This document shows, one piece after another, positions 13,549 to 25,687 of a DNA stretch of 64,000 bases. The stretch comes from Cranoglanis bouderius (taxonomy: Eukaryota > Chordata > Actinopteri > Siluriformes > Cranoglanididae). A model generated the notes under the pieces. That model was not told the DNA's origin. It saw nothing but the letters and a program-made list of their open reading frames with translations, and did no database searches. Numbering within the stretch: the stretch's first letter is position 1; every line of letters begins with the position of its first letter. Position numbers and translations under genes: made by a program. The stretch covers positions 18,779,606 to 18,843,605 of the forward strand of contig CM042550.1 of assembly GCA_023630585.1 (NCBI GenBank), in the 5' to 3' direction.

Positions 13549-15812
13549 AAGAAAGAAAGAACGAGACAGATGATGTCACTGCCAGTTTGTGTCTTGTGGG
13601 TGTGGCATGGCCTGTCTTTAAAGACAGTGGGCGGAGCATTATATTCCTATTCATATTTGTTAAAAATATACTGAAGTGATATAATGCAACAGAATTTTAA
13701 AAAACCCTGCATTTAAATGTTTGTTTGTTTGCCTTTATGATAAATGGGGGCGGAGCTTCTGCACAATTATGTAAAGAGTAAACTGAAGACATCAACACAG
13801 TGACTCCTGACTCCACCCCTTTAAATAGGTCACATGATCATTCCAGTCTCAGACTGTTCCTGCTGTGATTTTTCAATCTGCTACTTATTAGACAAATTAA
13901 TTCATCTTTAATCATCCCTGATTATGTTTATTATCACGTTTTATTTCTATACAGAGGTACAGGGTGCGGTGTTTCCCCTCACCGAGCTCAGTGGCCTGTC
14001 TGTCGAAAGGACAGCGTACGGCCCTGCCATGAAGAGGGAGACGGGTTAAACAGTCGTGACACACGGTGTGGCCACACAGCAGGAGCCGAGGAACTTTATC
14101 ACCCTGCAGAGAGAACACGTCCTCACACACTCCACACTCCAACACCTGAGACACACACAACACACACAAAACACGGGGGGGGGGGGGCAAGATTAATGCA
14201 ACATTTGTCAGAATCTATCCTCTATACATATACAGCTTTACCTCTGTTACAAAGCACCGACACTGGAGACTCCTTCCATGAATGTTAAAAAAATGTCTCC
14301 TTAAAGAAAATGTCACAACATCAGATTTTTTAACTCGTTTATCATCAGTGGAGTGTCCTCCCCCCCACCCCGCCCCCGCTCTCGCCCTCGCCCCCGCCCT
14401 CGCCCTGTACACGTCCCTGTGAATGAGCTGTTACTATAGTAACGAGAAGTATCAGACCAAGCACATTCATATAAACCTGCTGTTATAGACAATTAATCAA
14501 CACCTTCTGACCAATCACAATCCACGCTGAGTTAACGATGAGTTCATTTCATTCTTCATATTAAATCTGTATCACTGTCCGACCAAAACTCATCACTTTA
14601 GGAACTATTTTTTTTGTCTCAAATTACTAAATATCTTATTTCTTATACGTTTAAAAATCCTCTCAGATGCTGTTTCTCATTCCATAGTTCAGGAAATGAC
14701 AAATTTATGAACACATTTTTGTGTTTAAATCAAAATTTGTCAGCACTTTTTGTATAAAAACCTATTCGGAGGTTTTCTGATATACTGATATGAGGCAATG
14801 GCAGACTGTCGGGGGGGCGTGTCTTAATTTACATATTCGTGTATATGTACATATTCATATAGCGCTTAGCATTTTTAATGAGGGTAAACATGTAGAAATG
14901 TTCCTCAGTCATTTTTACTCGCCCCTAACACACACACACACACAAATAATAAATCACACGTTTATTATTGTTAAGAGTTTAAATGACATAATTAACCATA
15001 GCTAATTCCTGTGAAATTAAAAAAGTATAAAGGATTAATGTTCGCTACAGAGTGATTCATTCATGTCTGGTTTTTCCTTTAGCTGGTGAAAATGTTTATG
15101 CAGACGTGTAACTTATCACCAGGTCAGACATCTGTGTAGAAATAAACTCATTAATTCTAATAAAAACTTTATTCAAGGTTAAAATCTGTTTTATTTCCTC
15201 TACTTAGCTAAACTCAGCTACATATCGTGCTAACTAGATTAGCTCGCTAGTTAGCTAGCACTTCGTCAAATTTGCAGGGTGTAAATAAGCGGTAAACAGA
15301 CAGAATGAATAGCGGATTAAAAATTAATACTGCTGATGTTTTGAATCTGACAGTAATTATTGTGATTTTTGTCAGACTTTATATCAGCTAGCAAAACCCG
15401 GCTAGTACCGATACGAGTTTGTTTTCCTTCCTACCCACATTCCGTCGTATCCCGCCTCCTGCTCTCGGATTGGTTAGTGCTACCTGAGTCCTACGCTATG
15501 ATTGGTCACGCGTTCACACTCAGGATTCTTAACCAATCGCGAGACAGGAGATGAGAATTGGAATACAGGTAGGATCAAAAACACGGTTGATACAAAACAT
15601 TGCGACGTTGTCAAGCCCGACAGAAGCCACGACGGCACACTGGGAAAGTCCAGTGAGCACAAAATGGTTCGGAAATCCTCGATTAGAGGTTAAAGTTCTT
15701 TATTTAAAGCTCGTACCTTCACCGTGTTGCCCGTGGTTCCTCTGCCATGGCGGACACACAGCTCCATCGATGCTGCGTTTGTTTGCTTATTTACACTGAC
15801 AGCAGCAGCCAT
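6220..15812 (-). CDS. trim23: E3 ubiquitin ligase with RING, B-boxes and C-terminal ARF-like GTPase domain (TRIM23/ARD1)
   Basis: TRIM23 couples ubiquitin ligation to an ADP-ribosylation-factor-like GTPase on Golgi and endosomal membranes. Eleven coding exons in transcript order: 15812-15717, 14145-13983, 13492-13371, 12300-12022, 11141-10959, 10073-9858, 9515-9381, 8138-8009, 7909-7799, 7706-7582, 6399-6220. They total 1740 nt, or 579 aa, against 574 in human. RING ligands are C36, C39, C56, H58, C61, C64, C77 and D80. B-box cysteines begin around C132. A coiled-coil region follows. The GTPase has P-loop GLDGAGKT (416-423), WDVGG (458-462) and NKQD (518-521, split across the last junction). 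I chose ATG 15812 because it opens MAAAVSVNK, resembling the human N terminus; a second in-frame ATG lies 15 codons on. Intron 7 holds a 1.1-kb minisatellite. Confidence 0.96.
6649..7143. mobile_element. Non-autonomous hAT-like element with 8-bp target duplication
   Basis: Ends TAGAGATCGACCGATAATCG on the left and, inverted, TAGAGATCGTCCGAAATTAA on the right. The flanks CCCAAAAC (6641-6648) and CCCAAAAT (7144-7151) match at 7 of 8 positions. An 8-bp duplication is typical of hAT transposons. The interior is AT-rich and noncoding. Located in TRIM23 intron 10. Confidence 0.7.
7205..7387 (+). repeat. tRNA-derived SINE copy 1
   Basis: Contains a degenerate B box (GAGTTCAAATCCC), then GAGCAAGGCCCTTAACCCTC and GTCGCTCTGGATAAGGGC, shared with copy 2 at 50575-50764. 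The 5' A-box part is damaged. Lies in TRIM23 intron 10. Confidence 0.82.
7751..7785 (-). repeat. (CA)n in transcript sense just after a TRIM23 donor
   Basis: The (GT)n on the plus strand reads as (CA)n in the TRIM23 transcript, starting about 14 nt after the donor at 7799/7798 in a 92-nt intron. Confidence 0.9.
8266..9380. repeat. 11-bp/8-bp mosaic minisatellite in TRIM23 intron 7
   Basis: About 1.1 kb made from TATTTACTCAG (11 bp) and CATTTCAG (8 bp) in varying order, often as a 19-bp pair. The left 350 bp are degenerate (CAGTATTTA-like). It reaches the donor of the exon 9515-9381. Confidence 0.93.
10240..10630. repeat. Diverged local duplication in TRIM23 intron 5
   Basis: The block TTAGAAACTCATTGGCTC..TATTTTATGACACAATAACACTTC near 10290-10335 recurs as TTAGAAACTGACTGACTC..TATTTTATGACACAATAACACTTC near 10572-10615. 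Both are followed by AT-rich sequence. Confidence 0.7.
10904..10948 (-). repeat. (CA)n in transcript sense after a TRIM23 donor
   Basis: The plus-strand (GT)n begins about 10 nt beyond the donor of the exon 11141-10959 and reads (CA)n in the TRIM23 transcript. Confidence 0.9.
12494..12650 (+). mobile_element. Fragment of the TTACACCACAG foldback/MITE family
   Basis: Shares AGAAGGTGTTGATTA, TTTCTGTAACAGCAGCTCTG and GTTATCGTTTCTATAG with copies at 20973 and 31136. The outer ends are missing. Confidence 0.72.
12785..12976. repeat. (ATT)n/(GAT)n cluster with a duplicated 84-bp block
   Basis: TAAGTTCTTTGAGCATTTTA and the sequence following it occur twice (about 12819 and 12903), each preceded by an (ATT)n-type run and followed by (GAT)n. 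Confidence 0.85.
13495..13560 (+). repeat. (GA)n/(GAAA)n tract before a TRIM23 acceptor
   Basis: In transcript sense this is a (TC)n tract directly preceding the acceptor of the exon 13492-13371, so it acts as an extended pyrimidine tract. Confidence 0.9.
14225..14530 (-). mobile_element. Inverted copy of the TTACACCACAG foldback/MITE family
   Basis: Contains CAGCTTTACCTCTGTTACAAAG, CACTGGAGACTCCTTCCAT and AATCAACACCTTCTGACCAATCA. The first two are shared with the copy near 55250; the last is the reverse complement of the 20973 copy's GATTGGTCAGAAGGTGTTGATTA. Confidence 0.75.
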
Positions 15813-16508
15813 CCTGAGGCAGCACCATCATCACCCAGCGGCCCAATTACAAATCACCTCACGCGCACTGTAGTAGCGCCCTACACATGGGGCAGGACAC
15901 AGTGTAGCGTTTACACCCTACTGAGTGCACTTTCTCCCTAACACTGAGGCGTTTAGGACTCGGCCGCTGTGAGGACTACACAGTCTATATAACAGGATAA
16001 AATGCGATTATTTACAGGTCTTCTGATCATTATTTACACTCTGGTTAAGTGTATTGATTAAAATAGAGGAAAATTATATATGAAATGAAAACATGTAAAG
16101 AATGAAATAATAAAAATAAATATAAAAATACATACATAAAATAATCGGTATATACAAATATTATGCTCATTATTTAAAGGTGTGTATTAATATTTTGCTT
16201 ATTTATTAGCACACAGAGCTTTTCTCTAAATCGTAAAAAAAAAAAAAAAATCCACTCAGAATATATTTAAATCAAAATTGTCATTAGATTAAAGAGTCGA
16301 TTAAAGAGTCGATTAAAGAGTCGTTATCTGTAGGCGGATTTATTATTTATTTTTTTAAAGTTACTGGATTAAACTCATTCTGTTCATTTTGGATTCTCCT
16401 TCTTTTTAAGACTTTTTAAGAAACGTCTTCAGATATACTTAAAAATAAACACACTACTATCAATCACACAAAAGAGTTCTTTGATTTGTTCCTCTTATGG
16501 AACCCTGC

Positions 16509-16542
<34 letters not shown>

Positions 16543-17781
16543 CAAAAAACAACACAAAAACAATACAAAAACAATACACAAACAACACAAAAACAATACA
16601 CAAACAATACACAAACAATACACAAACAATACACAAACAACACAAAAACAATATACAAACAACACAAAAACAATACACAAGCAACACAAAAACAACACAA
16701 AAACAATACAAAAACAACACAAAAACAATACCAAAACAATAAAAAAAACAATACACAAACAATACACAAACAACACACAAACAATACCAAAACAATAAAA
16801 AAACAATACACAAACAATACACAAACAATACACAAACAACACACAAACAATACACAAACAACACACAAACAACACACAAACAACACACAAACAGTACAAA
16901 AACAATACACAAACAACACAAAAACAACACACAAACAATACCAAAACAATAAAAAAACAATACACAAACAACACACAAACAATACACAAACAACACAAAA
17001 ACAATACACAAACAACACACAAACAATACCAAAACAATAAAAAAACAATACACAAACAATACACAAACAACACACAAACAACACACAAACAACACACAAA
17101 CAACACAAAAACAACACACAAACAATACACAAACAACACAAAAACAATACAAAAACAACACAAAAACAACACACAAACAATACACAAACAACACAAAAAC
17201 AACACACAAACAACACAAAAACAACACACAAACAAAAGAGGTTTCAAGGAACACATTTCTCAGAAAGTGAAGTCTCAGAACCTTTTGACCTTCTGTAACC
17301 GAGTTTCTACACAGAACCCGAGCAAAGCAACAGTCACAGAAAGTGGATTCCAGCTGTCATGTGTTTCATAAACTGTGGTCAACAAACAAGACTTTCATTT
17401 TAAACAGCTATTTTGAATCATTTGGTTCAAATAATAATTGTATAGAATTACAAAAAATATAATAAGTATGATCAATCATTTAATATATTTAATATACATA
17501 CTGTAATTGTCATAATTTTTTTTTCTCTAACGCTTTAATCTAAAAATAAGTTTGCCATTGGAAAGCTCGCCCGTTGCAGACTTCTTACAAAATGATTTAA
17601 CATGAATAAGACATCCTAATATTTATATGAGATGTGTATAATATATAAACAAATCCTCGTAAACAGCGCTTGGTTGCTGTGAGAGCCTCTACGGCTCCCT
17701 CTTTATCGAAAACGCGGGTTGTTCCTGTGTGCTTGCCGTAGTCAGCTGATCGTGCAGATGAACGGTCAACTGTTAGACAAA
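15813..17781. promoter_or_regulatory. Divergent promoter interval of TRIM23 and TRAPPC13
   Basis: Start codons face away from each other across 1.97 kb. CpGs cluster next to TRIM23 exon 1 (about 15720-15990) and just before TRAPPC13 (17700-17760). Inside TRIM23 intron 1, near 15470-15540, there are three CCAAT-type motifs (two GATTGG and one CCAATC). The centre is filled by the G-poor satellite at 16508-17236. Confidence 0.5.
16508..17236. repeat. G-free 11-bp satellite between TRIM23 and TRAPPC13
   Basis: A (CAA)n head to about 16540 passes into 11-bp units (CAATACACAAA and variants) for 700 bp. The plus strand has only about two G residues in the whole tract, so every forward frame gives Q/N/T/K repeats and every reverse frame C/V/L/F repeats. 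Confidence 0.94.
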
Positions 17782-18465
17782 ATGGACGTCAATCAGGCTA
17801 AACAGGAGCATCTCCTTGCACTAAAGGGTTCGTGTTTAAAACATTTTCTGTGTAAACTGTATTTTTAACATATTTTTATTGCGCCAAAACGTCAAACGAA
17901 CCCGTGTTATAAAGTTATGTGTTATAAAAAGACTAACTAATTAGGCTAATGCTAACGGGCTAGATGTCGGCTTGCTAATCGCTGAGGGGCCGAATTTCAA
18001 ATTGTACTTTAAGTGCACTAGGTAGGGTTTAAACGCTATTACTTACTAGTGTGTGTAGTGCAATAGTATAGGGATGTAGGAGTTATTTGGGATTGAGCCT
18101 GAGAAAAATACAGAAACATACAGAGGTTTGTTTATATGTGGATATCTTTGTCATAAATTAAACAGCGTTCATATTTTCATTACAGCGAGTTTGTTTGTTT
18201 GTTTGTTTGTTTTATTAGCATTTTTTCTTCCTGTTATATTCCATCTGAAAGTGTAAACTGGAGCTTATTTATTGTTTATTAAAGTGTTGGCTTCTCTCAT
18301 GTAAAACTTACCACAAAAACTATTTAATTACTCTCATAATATCTAATAAATAATTATCAATAATCATTGGATCTCCACGTGCTGAATATAAAAACTACAC
18401 ATGGATATGAGGAATTATTTGTTGTTAAAAAGAGAAGAAATAAGAACAATAAAATAAAGAATACA

Positions 18466-18498
<33 letters not shown>

Positions 18499-19215
18499 CA
18501 TCACCATCATCATCAAACTCAGAATATTTAAAAAAAAAAAATTAGGTACATTATTTAAATGTGTAATTTTTTTTAATTAATATTGTCATTAGAATGAAGT
18601 TGTTGTTATTTAAAGGCCGACTTGGTTTTGAGTTTTTGAGGTTTGGATTAAATTCACTTCACTAATAAAACATATTAACGTCTATAAGAGTTTAATAATA
18701 ATTATAATAACCTCGTTAAAGGTGGGTCGGAATTTACACCACTTTAACAAGATTAAATAAAATCTCAGACCCCCGGGCCGCGCTTATCCGACCTCGAGCC
18801 GTCCCCGGACTCCAGTCTGAGAACCGGGGCTCTAATCAACTCATCGTCTAATCGTCTAATCATCTGTACGTCATTAAAAATGTAAATAAATAAATATTTT
18901 TAAAAAGACCTTTAATTCTGCAAGAGTGTAATCTCAAACTGGATTAATGAGGGGGTAAAAGTCCAGAAATCTGTCTGTCTGTCTGTCTATATTTGTTTTT
19001 ATGTACCTACTTATTTTTATTTTTAGCTATTTATTTACTGCGTTTGTTTGTTTATTTCTTTTAGGCAGTTATTTGTTTCTATTTATTTAAAAAAAAATAT
19101 TTCATTTGTATTTATTAACTAGTGTCCGTTTTTATTTTGTATTTGATTACTGTTTTTATTTAGATGTTTTAGTATCTTTCCTGTAAATCTTGTTGAAGTG
19201 AAATGAATATAAGAA

Positions 19216-19252
<37 letters not shown>

Positions 19253-19558
19253 TAGTTGTTGATGTTGCAGCAGATTGTTGTGTAACTGCAGTGAAATGAA
19301 TAATGAGAGTGAGGAGTTGTGAGAGGAGATTGGACTGCGGATTAGACTACGGATTAGACTAGAGATTAGACTACAGATTATAAATGCCGATATGTTAATC
19401 AGTTTGTACTTTTATTATTTTCGTTAGTGATGCGTCTGACCAAACCCACACTGTTCACTAACATGCCTGTGACGTGTGAAGACCGAGACCTTCCAGGTAA
19501 AAACCTGCATCTACACCGTAACACACACCTCCATCATCACACCTGTGTGTATCTTCTG

Positions 19559-19606
<48 letters not shown>

Positions 19607-20490
19607 GGTTCAGCTGTAATGAGATGATTAGCCTGTACCGAGCCCCACACACAGTTTGTGTAGACGTGAGTGTAATGTAAATGTCAGCAGTGAGGTGTTT
19701 CTCTCTCGGCTCTATACGCAGCTGATAAACTGGTTTTAAGGTTTAGAAACGTGCTGGTGGAGCTGCAGTAAAATCTCTGCTATGACTTCAGTCCAAAATA
19801 AACCCCAGCAGATCCAGCGAGGGTTAATCCTGTTTGTGTTCCTGCGTCCCGGGGCTCTGATCTCCGTTAGAGACGCCGCCTCAGAGCCGTACCCCATTCT
19901 GACACGTCACTATTCATCACTCGCTGTTTATACGAGTGGAGAAGTGGAGCAGATTCCCCTCCATAAACCAACACCAACCGGACGACGAGAAGTAAACATC
20001 ACACGGGTCACAGCCAGACCTTTCATAATATTTATTTCCTTACTCACTTCATTATTAAAAATATATGTACAACATTCTTCCTTCACACTGTCCTTGCTTT
20101 AAATGTTTCGTTATTGAAAATCCTTTAAAAACTTAATAAATAAGAAGAAGAAAAGGGAATATCTGTTCATTTAAAGAGATTTATAGTAAGACAGGGATTT
20201 CTCTTTCTTTAAAGTGGACAGTTGCTGTAAAAATGTCTGAAGAAATGAAATGAAAATGAAATAAATTAAGAAATAATTGAACTCCTTTTCTCCCTGCAGA
20301 AGGATTCCATCCAGTTTCAGATCAACTGACATCATTATTCTTTACGTTTCTAAAAGTTAAAAGAAAATGCAATTATATATTATATACTAAATATATATTA
20401 AACCTTATTATTAAAAAGATTACAGTTTAGTATAATTGACATATATATAATACTGCAGGCTCTGATTCTCTCATCTTAGCACGTGAAATA

Positions 20491-20521
<31 letters not shown>

Positions 20522-23500
20522 GCGCGCAGGTGATCTGTTTGGGCGGCTCATGAGGGAGGACCCGTCTACTATAAAGGGGGCGGAGCCTCTGATGCTCGGG
20601 GAGATGCTCACACTGCCACAGAATTTTGGGTAAAAACGGTTTTCATTGTTTTACATGTTGTTCAGGAGCTGGAGTTAGACTGTATATTAGACTGTATATT
20701 AGACTGTATATTAGACTGTATATTAGACTGTATATTAGACTGTATATTAGACTGTATATCAGACTGTATATTAGACTGTATATTAGACTGTATAAAGATG
20801 ATTTTTTTTATCGTATAAGTTTAATGTTATGGTCTGGAATCCTGAAGAAAATCAGATTTCACCTAATTTATAAAATCTTTAAAAAATCAAATCGATTTTA
20901 CACTGAACAGTTCTAACACTGCTCTCATATCAAAGCGCTATCAGAGCCACTGATATAAAACATTACACCCTGTTACACCACAGAGCTGCTGAGTTCTGGA
21001 TCCTGATTGGTCAGAAGGTGTTGATTAGTTTTCTGTAACAGCAGCTCTGACAGTAGCGCAGGTTTATATTAATGCGCTCGTTCTAATGCGTTATCGTTTC
21101 TATGGTAACAGTGAAGTTTTCTGTAAAGAGGAATGTGTTTATGTGACACACAGTCAGACGTGAAGCTGTAACTTTAAGTTTTCCCACATCTTCAGGACAG
21201 AGGAGTTTACGCTTCTTTGCGGTTTTTCGGTAACGTGCGTAACAAGCTGTGTTTTTTTTTCCCGTCTTATTAACTTGAAGAGGGAATAAAGAGAGAGAGA
21301 ATAAGGAGAGAGATTAAAGAGAGAGATTAAAGAGAGAATAAGGAGAGAGAATCTTCTTTTCCTTTCGGCTGTTCCCTTCAGGGGTCGCCACAGCGAATCA
21401 TCTGCCTCCATCTAGCCCTATCCCCTGCATCCTCTTCTCTCAGACCGACTACCTTCATGTCCTCCTAAACTACATCCATAAACCTCCTCTTTGGTCTTCC
21501 TCTCGGTCTCCTGCCTGGCAGCTCTAACCTCAGCATCCTTTTACCGATATATTCACTCTCCCTCCTCTGAACATGTCCAAACCATCTCAACCTGGCCTCT
21601 CTAACTTTGTCTCCAAAACATCTCACATGTGCTGTCCCTCTGATGTACTCGTTCCTGATCCTATCCGTCCTCGTCACTCCCGAAGAGAACCTCAACATCT
21701 TCAGCTCTGCTACCTCTAACTCTTCCTCCTGTCTTTTCCTCAGTGCAACTGTCTCCAAACCATACAATATCGCTGGTCTCACTACTGTCCTGTACACCTT
21801 TCCTTTCATTCTTGCTGGTACTCTTTTATCACACAACAGACCTGACACTTTTCTCCACCCATTCCAACCTGCCTGCACACGCTTCTTCACCTCTTTTCCA
21901 CACTCCAGACCCTAAGTACTTAAAATCCTGCACCTTCTTCACCTCTTCTCCCTGTAACCTCACTGTTCCACTTGGATCCCTCTCATTCACACACATGTAT
22001 TCTGTCTTGCTGCGACTAACCTTCATTCCTCTTCTCTCCAGAGCAAACCTCCACCTCTCTAGAGTTTCCTCCACCTGCTCCCTGCTCTCAGTACAGATCA
22101 CAATGTCATCCGCAAACATCATAGTCCATGGAGATTCCTGTCTGACCTCATCTGTCAGCCTGTCCATCACCACCGCAAACAAGAAGGGGCTCAGAGCCGA
22201 TCCTTGATGCAGTCCCACCTTCACCGTGAGCTCCTCTGTCACACCTACCGCACACCTTACCATTGTCCTACTGCTCTCATACATATCCTGCACCACTCTA
22301 ACATACTTCTCTGCCACTCCAGACCTCCTCATACAATACCACAGCTCCTCTCTTGGCACCCTGTCATACGCTTTCTCTAAATCTACAAAGACACAATGCA
22401 GCTCTTTCTGACCCTCTCTGTACTTCTCCATCAACATTCTCAAAGCAAATATTGCATCTGTAGTGCTCTTTCTTGGCATGAAACCATACTGCTGCTCACA
22501 AATGCTCACTTCTCCCCTTAGCCTTGCTTCCACTACTCTTTCCCACAACTTCATTGTATGGCTCATCAGCTTAATACCTCTGTAGTTTCCACAACTCTGT
22601 ACATCTCCCTTGTTCTTAAAAATCGGCACCAAAACACTTCTCCTCCATTCCTCAGGCATCCTCTCACTCTCTAAGACCTCGTTGAACAACCTAGTTAAAA
22701 ACTCTACTGTCATCTCTCCTAGACACTTCCATACCTCCACTGGTATGTCATCCGGACCAACCGCCTTTCCTCTCCTCATCCTCTTCAAAGCTCTCCTAAC
22801 TTCACCCTTGCTAATCCTTTCTACTTCCTGCTCAACAATATTTGCCTCTACTACTCTTCTCTCCCTGTCATTTTCCTCATTCATCAGTTCCTCAAAGTAC
22901 TCCTTCCATCTTTCCCTCACCCTCCTGTCACCTGTCAACACATTTCTATCTCTATCTTTAATCACTCTAACCTGCTGCACATCCTTACCATCTCTATCCC
23001 TCTGCCTCGAGAACCGATACAAATCCCTCTCACCTTCCTTACTATCTAACCTTGCACACATGTCCTCATAAGCTTTCTGTTTGGCCTTTGCCACCTCTAT
23101 CTTAACCTCACGCTGCATCTCCCTATATTCCTGTCTACTTTCCTCTGTCCTCTCACTGTCCCACTTCTTCCTAGCTAACCTCTTCTTCTGGATACTCTCC
23201 TGAACTTCCTCATTCCACCACCAAGTCTCCTTGTCTTCTTTCCTCCTTCCAGATGACACACCTAGCACCTTCCTACCTGTCTCCCTGATCACTTTGGCTG
23301 TAGTAGTCCAGTCATCTGGAAGCACCTCCTGACCACCTAAAGCCTGTCTCAACTCCTCCCTGAAAACCGCACAGCACTCTTCCTTTTCCAACTTCCACCA
23401 CTTTGTCTTCTGCTCTGCCTTTGCTCTCTTCATCTTCCTCACCACCAGGGTCATCTTACACACCACCATCCTATGCTGTCTAGCTACATTCTCTCCTACC

Positions 23501-24742
23501 ACTACTTTGCAATCGCTAATCTCCACCAGATTACAGTGTCTACATAAGATATAGTCCACCTGTGTGCTCCTGCCACCACTCTTATATGTCACCCTGTGTT
23601 CCTGCCTCTTCTGAAAGTATGTGTTCACCACAGCCATCTCCATACTTTTAGCAAAGTCTACCAACCTCTGTCCTTCTGGGTTCCTTACCTGAAGACCAAA
23701 CCTGCCCATCACTTCCTCATCCCCACTATTCCCTTCACCAACATGTCCATTAAAGTCTGCCCCTATCACCACTCTCTCACCTCTGGGAACACTCTGCATC
23801 ACTTCCTTAAGCTCGCTCCAGAATCTGTCTTTCTCCTCTTGCTCACAACCTACTTGTGGAGCGTAAGCACTAACAACATTCAACATCACACCTTCAATTA
23901 CCAGCTTCAGACTCATCTGACACTCTCTTTACCTCCAGGACATTCTTCACAAACTCCTCCTTCAGGATCACTCCTACTCCATTTCTCTTCCTGTCCACCC
24001 CATGATAAAACAGTTTAAACCCTGCTCCAATGCTTCTAGCCTTGCTCCCTTTCCACCTGGTCTCCTGGACACACAGAATGTCGACTTTCCTCCTCTGCAT
24101 CATATCTACCAGCTCTCTGCCTTTACCTGTCATCGTGCCAACATTCAAAGTCCCTACTTTCAGTCCTAAACTCCTGCCTTTCCTCCTCTCTCTCTGCCTA
24201 CGGACACGCCTTCCTCCTCTAGCACACCTTCCTCCTCTCCTTCTTCGACCAACAGTAGCCCAATTTCCACCAGTGCCCTGTAGGTCAACGGCACCGATGG
24301 CGGTCGTTGTTAACCCGGGCCCCGACCGATCCGGTATGGAAGTCATGTTCGTGATCCGCATATTGAATTTGGCAAAAGTTTTACGTCGGATGCCCTTCCT
24401 GACACAACCCTCTCTATTTATCCGGGCTTGGGACCGGCACAAAAAGTACACTGGCTTGTGACCTCCTGTGGCTAGATTAGAATAAGGAGAGAGAATAAGG
24501 AGAGAGAATAAGGAGAGAGAATAAAGAGAGGCTGGTGAGAGAGCGAGTGTTTATAGCTGCTATAACGTAAATGACAACAGGAACTAACTGGTTTCAGTGA
24601 TGTAACAGTAACTCCACTTTATGCTGCTGTTGATTATTTTTCCAGCGCATCATGAAGCGTTTTATTCCTTACATCAGCAACAACTTCTGACCAATCAGAG
24701 TCCAGATTTCAGCAGTGCTGTGGTGTAATAATTAGTAATGAA

Positions 24743-24780
<38 letters not shown>

Positions 24781-24829
24781 TCCCACATCTCAGCAGAGTA
24801 ACTGTTCTATTTCTGATCTTCAAAGAAAC

Positions 24830-24863
<34 letters not shown>

Positions 24864-25624
24864 GAGAACACGCTGTTTGTGTGTCCTGTACAGAAATATC
24901 TTCCTGGGCGAGACGTTCTCCAGTTACATCAGCGTGCACAACGACAGCACTCAAGTGGTGAAGGATATTCTAGTGAAGGTAAAGGTGTGCTGCTGAGTAA
25001 CACACTGTGGGTAGGTGAGACAGTTTGTGTGTTTTACTCTCTCTCTGTCTCTCTCTCTCTGTCTCTCTCTCTCTCTCTGTGTAGGCCGACCTGCAGACCA
25101 GCTCTCAGAGGTTAAACCTTTCTGCCTCGAACTCCGCTGTGGCCGAGCTCAAACCCGAGTGCTGCATCGACGACGTCATCCACCACGAGGTCAAAGAGAT
25201 CGGGACACACATGTAAGACCTCGGGGGGGTCATAAGTGTTAATAAAGCTGCATAGGTTCAAACGCTCTACACCGGGTTCAAACACCTGAGTACTGAATTT
25301 ATTTCATTAGTCTCTAAATACAGCTTCTCTATTCCTCAGACCGGATTAAAAACAGAATCAGTATAGACCCTCGAAGAGTCCGGAGTTGATTATTTTCCCA
25401 TAGCAGCACGCCCCTGAGTGTTTTATTTCGCTTACACCACAGCAATTTACTAACGATCTTTTATTTATCAAAGAACAACACATCATATTTTTTATTTGTT
25501 TATAGTTACACTGAGTTACAAGAAGTGAGTTCCTGTGGTCACTTACATTATAGCAGCTATAAACAGTCATGATAATAAATGTTAATACATATACAAGATG
25601 TACAGAATAATATAACAGAAATGT

Positions 25625-25687
<63 letters not shown>

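Noticed and set aside
16460..17256. Several Cys/Val/Leu- or Gln/Asn-rich open frames
   Set aside because: All come from the 11-bp satellite read in different frames.
21607..24018. Plus-strand open frames across the LINE
   Set aside because: They are antisense shadows of the RTE endonuclease and reverse transcriptase frames.
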